Source: Massilia sp. Leaf139 (GTDB lineage: Bacteria; Pseudomonadota; Gammaproteobacteria; Burkholderiales; Burkholderiaceae_D). Taken from it: a stretch of 64,000 nt of DNA. Below are positions 55,561 to 64,000 of the stretch, in pieces. A program made the translations under genes and the position numbers. The stretch lies in contig NZ_LMOJ01000024.1 of NCBI RefSeq assembly GCF_001424165.1, positions 367,749-431,748 of the forward strand, written 5' to 3'. Under the pieces are notes generated by a model, which was not told the origin of the DNA, did not search any database, and saw nothing but the letters and a program-made list of their open reading frames with translations. Position 1 is the first letter of the stretch; every line of letters begins with the position of its first letter.

Positions 55561-55991
55561 ATGTCGATGCTTCCCCTGCGCACCGCCGCTATCGCTTTGG
55601 CCATGCTGTCCTCCCCGGCTGGGGCGGACGAGTTCGACGTTTTCGGCCGCCCGTATTCCGAGAAAAACATGATCGCGCCAAAAAGCCTAGTGTGCGCAAC
55701 GAAAGACGCGGTCGACATTCGGCCGGTCTTCCTGCAGGGCGTTCGGCCGCTGTACCCGATCGGAACATGCTGGGCAAGTACACGGGCAGCGCCATCATCC
55801 GCTACCGGGTCGGCGAAGACGGCAAGGTCGCAGTGATCTCGAAAGAGACGAAGGGCGATGGCGAAGCCAGGCACTGGTTCGGCAACCACGCCGCCATCGC
55901 CGTCGCACGCTGGACGTTCGAACCGGCCTTGCATGAAGGCGCGCCGGTCGCCGTGAACTGCGCCGTCAAATTCCAGTTCGACTTCGGCTGA
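55561..55991 (+). pseudogene. TonB C-terminal-like periplasmic protein, frameshifted
   Basis: Frame 1 from 55561 encodes a signal peptide (MLPLRTAAIALAMLSSPAGA) and about 50 further residues ending VRPLYPIG. Frame 0 then continues as MLGKYTGSAIIRYRVGEDGKVAVIS...VNCAVKFQFDFG, a TonB C-domain-like beta module, up to the stop at 55991. The two halves join at about 55755-55767 with a one-base shift. Frame 1 by itself ends at 55836 in meaningless sequence. Either the gene is a recent pseudogene or the read has an indel there. No slippery sequence is evident. Confidence 0.7.
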
Positions 55992-56063
55992 CGTGGACAT
56001 GGCCTTCATCGCTGGCCTCGGCCGCCTGCTTGTGCGCGGAAAGCTGCGCGCCCGGCCTGCGGA

Positions 56064-57614
56064 CTAAGGCGCCGGCGAAAGCATGCCTAGACGCTGCTGC
56101 GCGTTCGCGTTCTTCGGATCGAGCTTCAGCGCGCGCCGATAGTGCTCGATGGCAGCGGCCTTGTCGCCGGCCTGGTCGTAACTGTCGGCCAGGCTGTCGA
56201 AGGCGTTGCCGCTTTGCGGGTGGAGCAAGGTGGCGAGCTTGAAGATCTGAATCGCCTTCTGCTGCTCGCCGACGCGCAGCAGCTGGTAACCCCATTCGTT
56301 CAGCTCTTTCTCGGACAGGGCAAACGCGGCGTCGCGCTCGCGCAGCGCTTGAAAAGCGGCGTGCGCGTGCTCGAAACCGCGCTTGGCCAGTTCCACCGCC
56401 AGTTCCTGCCGGCCCGCCGGTAGCGGCAGCGCGGAGCGCGCCTCCATCGTGACCGCGTAGGCCGGAATGCCGTGGCTGGCCGGCGCCGCGTTCAGCCAGG
56501 TCTTGGCGGCGCGATCGTCCTTCAGGTAGGCGTCGAGGAAGCGCAGCACATAATCGGCCATCCAGCCGTGGGCGCGGTTCACTTCGGCGCGCGGGTACTG
56601 GTCGAACATCTTGTCGGGCGCGAAGCGCAGGTAAGTCGACGAGAACGCGAAATGCGCCATGGGGTACATCGTCAGCTTGTAGACGTCGGCATGCTTCATA
56701 TCGTCGAGGAAGCTCGACGCCGGCTTGCCGCGCTTGGCCAGCTGCTCGATCGAGGGCGGGCGACCGGCCACATACAGGAGCGGCGCGGTCACCGTCAACG
56801 GCGTCACGTAGTTGGCGGCGGCCACCAGTTCCGGGTACGCGCGCACCGAGCCGTCGAGCGCGACCAGCGCCTTGATGCGGCGATCGCGGGCCGCGGCCAG
56901 CACGTTCGCGAATCCGCCCCAGCTATAGCCGGCGACGGCGACCTGGCGCGTGTCGGCCTGCGCCAGCGTGTGCGCATAGCCGATCAGGAAGGCGATGTCC
57001 GCCGCCTGCGTTTGTGCGCCTTCGAGGTCGGCGGGCATCTCGCGCCCGCGCGTGCCCATGCTCGGGCTGGCGATGACGATGTAGCCGTGGCTGGCCAGGA
57101 ACTCGCACAGATCCGCGTTCTCGGCCGCCGGTGCGCTGATGCTGGGCGCGTAGATCACGACCGGGAATTTACCATTGGCGGCGCCGGCGTCGTGCCGTGC
57201 GCGCATCGGGTTCGGCAGCGCCGCCCGTCCCTGCTCGGGGCCCGAGACGGCGATGTAGTCGGCGCGGACAATCCCGTCCGCGATCGCCGCCACCTGCGCC
57301 GCGTTGCGGCCGAAATCGTCTTCGCTGCCGATCAGGCGCAGGTAGTCGCCGTAGACCATGGCTGGAGCGGTGGATGCCGTGGCCGGATACCAGACCAGCG
57401 TCTGCACCGGCCGCGCCAGCTCGGAATTGCGCTTGCCGGTCGCCGGATCGATCTCGCCGCGGTAGGCGCGCGCCTGGTCGTATTGGTGGATGGCCTTGAA
57501 ACCGACGGGGAAGGCGCCGGGCGCATTCGGAAAAACGAAGGAATGCGCAAAGCGAGGCGCGGCCTGGGCGACGGCGGCCGCGAAAAAGAGGAGGAACGTG
57601 ACGAGAATGCGCAT
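56064..57614 (-). CDS. secreted alpha/beta hydrolase fused to C-terminal TPR domain
   Basis: The predicted product has 516 residues. A signal peptide (LVTFLLFFAAAVAQA) is followed by a dienelactone-hydrolase-like alpha/beta fold with nucleophile elbow GYSWGG and a late His in PMAHFAF. About 110 C-terminal residues form TPR repeats (NEWGYQLLRVGEQQKAIQIFKLATLLHP, DSLADSYDQAGDKAAAIEHYRRALKLDP). GGAG lies 6 bases before the ATG at 57614. The substrate is unknown. The TPR tail suggests a bound partner. Confidence 0.87.
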   Translation of the reverse strand: MRILVTFLLFFAAAVAQAAPRFAHSFVFPNAPGAFPVGFKAIHQYDQARAYRGEIDPATGKRNSELARPVQTLVWYPATASTAPAMVYGDYLRLIGSEDDFGRNAAQVAAIADGIVRADYIAVSGPEQGRAALPNPMRARHDAGAANGKFPVVIYAPSISAPAAENADLCEFLASHGYIVIASPSMGTRGREMPADLEGAQTQAADIAFLIGYAHTLAQADTRQVAVAGYSWGGFANVLAAARDRRIKALVALDGSVRAYPELVAAANYVTPLTVTAPLLYVAGRPPSIEQLAKRGKPASSFLDDMKHADVYKLTMYPMAHFAFSSTYLRFAPDKMFDQYPRAEVNRAHGWMADYVLRFLDAYLKDDRAAKTWLNAAPASHGIPAYAVTMEARSALPLPAGRQELAVELAKRGFEHAHAAFQALRERDAAFALSEKELNEWGYQLLRVGEQQKAIQIFKLATLLHPQSGNAFDSLADSYDQAGDKAAAIEHYRRALKLDPKNANAQQRLGMLSPAP

Positions 57615-57739
57615 GCTGGCTCCGGTTGGTGGTTCGAGCATGCACGATAAACTAACTAGACATTATTGTCTATATGCTTCGCCATGTGCGGCGAAGCCCC
57701 CGGCGCCGGGTGCACCGAGGGCTCCGAGGCACAGGGTCT

Positions 57740-60016
57740 TCAGCGCAGGGAGATCTCGAACATCGAGGTCGTTCCGCTGATCTCGTTGGCCACCACCAGC
57801 ATCGGTTTTCCGGTCGGCGACTTGGCGGCCGGGATCACGATCAGGCCTTCGGGGCCGCGGTCGCCGCCGTTGACGATGCCGTTGTCGCCGTTCGCATTCT
57901 TGACCACGGTGCCGGCACCGGCGCGGGTGTTGATGTAGGTGACGAAGCTCGGCGCGGCGGCTGTCGTCACGTCGTACACCATCACGCCGCCGACCCGTTC
58001 CAGCCCGATGAAGGCGAAGGTCTTCTTGCCGAAGCGCTGCAGCACCACGCTTTCCGGTTCCGGCCCCTTGTTCGGACTGCGGGCGTCGAGCGCGTCGGCC
58101 TCGTCGTGGCCGGTGTTGAACGGGAAGTCGAAGCCGGGCGTGCCCGCCAGTTGCGCCGTCGTGCGTTCAAAGGCATCGCCCGAATCGTAGACGCGTGCGC
58201 CGGTGGCGGCATTCCAGATCGAGAACGAGCGGCCGCCGAAGGCATACAGCTCGGTGCACTGGCCTGCGCCGTTCTTGCCGGTGCTGCCCCCGTTCGGCGT
58301 CGTGGTGATGCGCAGGCGGCCCAGGTTCGAGTCGCGCGTCAGGTTGGCCAGGTCGCCGCCGAAGCGCGCCGGATCCAGGCCCAGGGTGCCGCAGTAATCG
58401 CGTACGCGGGTCTCCTCGTTGAAGCCGGGCCAGTCGGCGCGGGCGTCGCCTTCGTTGGCGGTGACGAGATAGGTCACGCCGCCCACGGTGTAGTTGGCGA
58501 CGCCGTCCGGCAGGTACATGCCCTTGACCGGCACCGGCCCGATTTTCACGAGGGCCGAGCCGCTGTTGGTATTCGTGCCGCCGTCCTCGTTGCTGACGTC
58601 CATGCCGAAGCCGGCCAGGCTGTGATCCTTGTAGCCGAGCGGGCGGATCGCATCGACCTTCGCGCCGCCGATGTCGACCACGGCGATCGCATTGTTTTCC
58701 TGCAGCGTCACGTATGCGGTCTTGCTGTCGGCGCTGACCGTCACGTACTCCGGTTCCAGATCCTGCGCCACGCTGGCGCCGGGGCCGTAGATGCGCACGC
58801 CGGCCGCGCGCAGGCTGTCGGCCTGGCCGTTGAAGGCGGCGAAGCCGGCGCGGCGCTCGACCGGGTTGCGGATGTCGGTCACGTCGATGATGCTGACCGA
58901 GCCTTCGGGATCGATCGAGTCAGCCAGACCGTAGCTGTTCGGCTCCCCCTCGTTGGCGACGATCACGTGCTTGCCGTCGGGTGTAAAGGTCAGCATGTCG
59001 GGCAGGGCGCCGACCGTCACCTGCGACAGGGTGGCGAGATCGCCCGCATTCACGAAGACCACGCGGCCATTGGCCGTCTTCGGACTGCCCTGGATCGCCA
59101 GCGCCACGACGCCGTCGCGTACCGAAACGCTGTTGACGCCGCCCAGGCCGATGCCGAAGGCTTCGGTGCGCAAGGTGCCCACCTGCGCCGGATTGCGCGG
59201 ATCGGCAATGTTCCATACTTCGACGGTGCCGGTGCCCGAGCCGTTGACCACGAACAGGCGCTTGGTCGACGCGTCGTAGGCCGGGATCTCGTGGGTGTCG
59301 ACCAGCTTGCCGTCGACCAGGTCGCCGCCGAAGCCGCCGATCCGGGACAGGCTCAGGCTGGCCGGCGTCGCTTCGATCACGGGCAGCTTCGCCGCCGCCA
59401 GCGCCAGCGCCTCGCCGAAGCTGGTGCCGCTATCGAGCAGGCTGGCCTGCAGCCTGACCAGCAGCTGGTCGACCGCATCGTCGCTGCGCGCGGCAAAGGC
59501 GGTGGCGACCGGATCGAAGCCGGCCGGCAGCGCGACCGATGGCGGCAGCTGCGCCGCCAGGCGGCCCGTGGCTGCGCGGGCGGCCGCGGCGTCGACCTCG
59601 TTCAGGCCGCGCGGATCGGCTTTTACGCGCGCATACCAGGCCGCCGGTTCCTGGCCAGTCATGACGGCCGTCTGCAGGCTGCTCAGGGTGGTGACGTTGG
59701 CCACGCCCGGCGCGGTCGCCACCGCATACAAGTGTTGGGTGTTCTCGGCGCCGCCCACGCGTCCGCCGCTCACCTCGATCGCGCACGGCAGGGTGAGCGC
59801 AAGCGCACGCGGAACCGACCAGGAGCCGTCGGCGGCCGTGGTGACCGCGGCCGGCGTTCCGGCCACGCATTGCAGCGCGACGCTGGCGCCGGCCAGCGGC
59901 GCGCCGATTGCGGCGACGCCATGCAGTTCATGTCCCACGACCGGATCGCTGCCGCCGCCGCAGCCCTGCAACACCAATACCGCCGCGGCCGCGGCCGCCC
60001 CTCTGAATGCCCCCAT
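57740..60016 (-). CDS. choice-of-anchor I family lipoprotein, beta-propeller-like
   Basis: The predicted product has 758 residues. The lipobox LQGC, followed by GGGSD, marks an outer-membrane lipoprotein. An N-terminal region of about 250 residues has an Ig/carboxypeptidase-regulatory-like module. The rest is the choice-of-anchor I type propeller with PDMLTFTPDGKHVIVANEGEPN, PEYVTVSADSKTAYVTLQENNAIAVVDI, YLVTANEGDARADW and GPEPESVVLQ. GGGAGAG precedes the ATG at 60016. The family is known from extracellular proteins and often sits near phosphatases; the function here is unknown. Confidence 0.85.
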   Translation of the reverse strand: MGAFRGAAAAAAVLVLQGCGGGSDPVVGHELHGVAAIGAPLAGASVALQCVAGTPAAVTTAADGSWSVPRALALTLPCAIEVSGGRVGGAENTQHLYAVATAPGVANVTTLSSLQTAVMTGQEPAAWYARVKADPRGLNEVDAAAARAATGRLAAQLPPSVALPAGFDPVATAFAARSDDAVDQLLVRLQASLLDSGTSFGEALALAAAKLPVIEATPASLSLSRIGGFGGDLVDGKLVDTHEIPAYDASTKRLFVVNGSGTGTVEVWNIADPRNPAQVGTLRTEAFGIGLGGVNSVSVRDGVVALAIQGSPKTANGRVVFVNAGDLATLSQVTVGALPDMLTFTPDGKHVIVANEGEPNSYGLADSIDPEGSVSIIDVTDIRNPVERRAGFAAFNGQADSLRAAGVRIYGPGASVAQDLEPEYVTVSADSKTAYVTLQENNAIAVVDIGGAKVDAIRPLGYKDHSLAGFGMDVSNEDGGTNTNSGSALVKIGPVPVKGMYLPDGVANYTVGGVTYLVTANEGDARADWPGFNEETRVRDYCGTLGLDPARFGGDLANLTRDSNLGRLRITTTPNGGSTGKNGAGQCTELYAFGGRSFSIWNAATGARVYDSGDAFERTTAQLAGTPGFDFPFNTGHDEADALDARSPNKGPEPESVVLQRFGKKTFAFIGLERVGGVMVYDVTTAAAPSFVTYINTRAGAGTVVKNANGDNGIVNGGDRGPEGLIVIPAAKSPTGKPMLVVANEISGTTSMFEISLR

Positions 60017-60079
60017 CGATGCTCTCCCTGGAAAAGGAAAGCATTGTAGGAAAGGCAAATGACAGGATCGTGACGAGGC

Positions 60080-60474
60080 TCAGACAGGTTCGGGGGCGGC
60101 CGACACCAGCTCGAAATACAGGGTCACGAATTCGAAGCCGTCGTGCAGGTCGAGGTGGGGCAGGCAGCGGATATGCACCTCGCGGAACTCCTGCGCGCTG
60201 GCGAAGGTTTCGCCGCGCCAGACGTCTTCCGGAATCGCGCCGAAGCGGACGATGCGCACCTCGCGCGCGCGGATCGTGCAGCGCAAACGGCCGCGCAAGT
60301 CGTACACGTCGATGATGTCGCCCGCCACGTAGCCGCCGTCGCCCAGTTCGCCATAGCCCTTGTGGTAGTCCTCGACCGTATCGGCGGTGACGGTCTTGCG
60401 CCCGGCAATCACGGCGCGCACCAGGCTGTCGTCGTTTTCGTCGGCGCCGTAGAAGGTGAGCTTCTTATGCCGCG

Positions 60475-60478
<4 letters not shown>
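60080..60478 (-). CDS. ASCH-domain protein, coupled to the hybrid histidine kinase
   Basis: The protein has 132 residues. The ASCH fold pattern is visible: RAVIAGRKTVTADT, VAGDIIDVYDLRGRLRCTIRAREVRIVRFG, and an acidic/aromatic end, GFEFVTLYFELV. ASCH proteins are suspected RNA-binding or modified-base related factors. The GTG start at 60478 shares four bases with the kinase stop (GTGA), so translation is coupled to the kinase. No ATG is available at the correct place. Confidence 0.85.
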
Positions 60479-62667
<2,189 letters not shown>

Positions 62668-62778
62668 GGCGTGGGCTTTTGGTAAAAAAACATTATATGT
62701 TGAAAGCTCGACGATGGCTTCTTTCCGCATCCGCAGTGCTATGCTGAGCCAGGGTTTCACCCCCATCGAAAGGCGGCC

Positions 62779-63525
62779 ATGACACAGACAATCCTCATCA
62801 CCGGCGGCGGACGCGGCATCGGCGCCGCCTGCGCCCACCTGGCGGCGCGCCAGGGCTACCAGGTCTGCATCGGTTACCGCAGCGACGACGAAGCGGCCTC
62901 GAACCTGGTGCGCGCCATCGGGGACGCGGGCGGTACCGCGCTGGCCATTCGCGCCGACGTGGCCGACGAACAGGAGGTCGAGCGCCTGTTCGCCGAAGTC
63001 GATGCGCGCTGTGGGCCGCTCGACGCCCTCGTCAACAATGCAGGCGTACTGGCGCGCCAGATGCGGGTGGACGAGATGGACGCGGCGCGCATCCGCCGCA
63101 TTCTCGACACCAACGTGGTCGGCGCCTTCCTGTGCGCGCGCGAAGCGGTGCGGCGCATGTCGACGCGCCACGGCGGCCGCGGCGGCGCCATCGTCAACGT
63201 CTCCTCGCGCGCAGCCGTCCTCGGTTCGGCCGGCGAGTATGTCGACTACGCCGCGTCGAAAGCCGCGCTCGACACCCTGACGATCGGCCTGGCGAAGGAA
63301 GTGGCGGGCGAGGGCATCCGCGTCAACGGCGTGCGCCCTGGGCTGATCCACACGACCATGCATGCCGATGGCGGCGAGTCGGGACGGGTGGCGCGCCTGC
63401 AATCGTCGGTGCCGATGGGGCGCGGCGGCGAACCGGAAGAGGTGGCGCGCGCGGTACTGTGGCTGCTGTCGGATCAGGCCTCGTACACGACGGGGAGCTT
63501 CATCGAGGTGTCGGGTGGGCGCTGA
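62779..63525 (+). CDS. short-chain dehydrogenase/reductase, FabG-like
   Basis: The protein has 248 residues. Cofactor motif TGGGRGIG, NNAG at about 90, catalytic Ser in VNVSSRA and YAASK. It is an NAD(P)-dependent oxidoreductase of unknown substrate. It is divergent from the hybrid kinase, with 111 bases between. Confidence 0.93.
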   Translation: MTQTILITGGGRGIGAACAHLAARQGYQVCIGYRSDDEAASNLVRAIGDAGGTALAIRADVADEQEVERLFAEVDARCGPLDALVNNAGVLARQMRVDEMDAARIRRILDTNVVGAFLCAREAVRRMSTRHGGRGGAIVNVSSRAAVLGSAGEYVDYAASKAALDTLTIGLAKEVAGEGIRVNGVRPGLIHTTMHADGGESGRVARLQSSVPMGRGGEPEEVARAVLWLLSDQASYTTGSFIEVSGGR

Positions 63526-63555
63526 ACGATGATTGCATCGCGCTGCCCATATTTT

Positions 63556-63709
63556 GTAGGGTGGGCGCCCAGTGCCCACGCGGATACATAGCACCGTGTT
63601 AGCTTGGTTTTACGAAAGACACGGCCAACTCGATGCAGGCGTCACGCGTGGACACGGGGCGCCCGGTGAAACCGTGGGCGATGCCATTGGCATCGCCCAC
63701 CCCTACGGC
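63556..63709. repeat. GTAGGGTGGGC palindromic repeats (locus h)
   Basis: The left copy (63556-63587) is GTAGGGTGGGCGCC followed by AGTGCCCACGCGG. The right part (63642-63709) is GCGTGGACACGGGGC followed by a perfect 12-base hairpin (GTGGGCGATGCC and GGCATCGCCCAC, loop ATT, 63674-63700) and CCCCTAC. It is a composite of a diverged and a fresh copy, between the SDR and the RpiR-type gene. Confidence 0.75.
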
Positions 63710-63716
63710 CTGGGCA

Positions 63717-64000
63717 TCAGCCGATAAACGAATCGAACTGCATATCGAACTCCTGCAACGCCTTTTGCGCGTTCTGCATCTTCTTGCGGAACTCCGGCCC
63801 GCGCTGCAGGGCCAGGCCGACGGCCAGGACGTCGATCACGACCAGGTAGGCCAGGCGCGCCGAGATCGGCGTGTAGGGGTCGATATTGAAGACCAGGTCG
63901 ATCGGGATCAGGACGCTCGCCATGTCGGCCAGCGGCGTGCCCGAGGGCGCCAGCACGATCACGTCGGCGCCGCCGCGGCGCGCCAGTTTTGCCGAGCGCA
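63717..64000 (-). CDS. RpiR/HexR-type transcriptional regulator, C-terminal SIS part (runs off the window)
   Basis: About 94 residues are visible, ending MQNAQKALQEFDMQFDSFIG. They include SAKLARRGGADVIVLAPSGTPLADMAS and a helical stretch ISARLAYLVVIDVLAVGLALQRG, typical of the sugar-isomerase (SIS) domain of RpiR-family regulators, which sense phosphosugars. The N-terminal helix-turn-helix is beyond the right edge. The match to HexR is plausible but unproven. Confidence 0.8.
   Translation of the reverse strand, partial: RSAKLARRGGADVIVLAPSGTPLADMASVLIPIDLVFNIDPYTPISARLAYLVVIDVLAVGLALQRGPEFRKKMQNAQKALQEFDMQFDSFIG

Overview
The window looks like a chromosomal segment of a high-GC betaproteobacterium, most likely Oxalobacteraceae (Massilia/Telluria group). 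The reasons are the overall gene style, a PEP-CTERM (exosortase-sorted) protein, a complete fliE-R block, and the housekeeping run gmk-rpoZ-spoT / yicC // Ser-Thr kinase-PP2C-rph-rdgB-hemW. This placement is an inference from gene content, not a database match. I saw no rRNA, tRNA, CRISPR array, prophage or transposase gene.

Layout. 1-6 kb: the start of a MerR-type regulator with its operator facing a small membrane protein, a DUF504/MJ1316-domain protein, and two large GGDEF-EAL proteins, one degenerate and one intact. 6.1-6.9 kb: a PEP-CTERM protein behind a likely sigma-54 promoter. 7-19.3 kb: flagellar basal body, export and switch genes. fliL-M-N-O-P-Q-R and fliF-G-H-I-J-K are two tandem minus-strand units separated by a terminator, and fliE is divergent. 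19.5-22.5 kb: a minus-strand unit fliS-fliT-FliK-like-FlhB C-domain-like-ycgR with a predicted sigma-28 promoter. 23-27.3 kb: a GAF-GGDEF-EAL protein and a TPR-glycosyltransferase. 27.4-30.3 kb: flagellin (sigma-28 promoter), flaG and fliD. 30.5-35 kb: a GGDEF cyclase, a NarL-type response regulator, a HisKA_3 kinase and a coupled membrane protein. 35-46.9 kb: greB, heme oxygenase, spoT, rpoZ, gmk, yicC, Ser/Thr kinase, PP2C phosphatase, rph, rdgB, hemW and an M28 peptidase. 47-53.8 kb: an RND efflux operon (acrA-acrB-oprM type) with divergent acrR. 53.9-64 kb: transaldolase, free Met-R-sulfoxide reductase, a frameshifted TonB-like gene, an alpha/beta hydrolase-TPR fusion, a choice-of-anchor I lipoprotein, an ASCH protein coupled to a hybrid histidine kinase, an SDR and the end of an RpiR-type regulator.

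How it works together. The main theme is flagellar motility controlled by c-di-GMP: the basal body, export apparatus, filament, filament chaperones and the PilZ brake YcgR are interleaved with four GGDEF/EAL proteins. Two good sigma-28 boxes tie flagellin and the fliS unit to the late flagellar class. A dispersed palindromic repeat (GTAGGGTGGGC...GCCCACGCG) occupies eight intergenic sites, usually as inverted pairs. Its arm sequences differ between copies but keep pairing.
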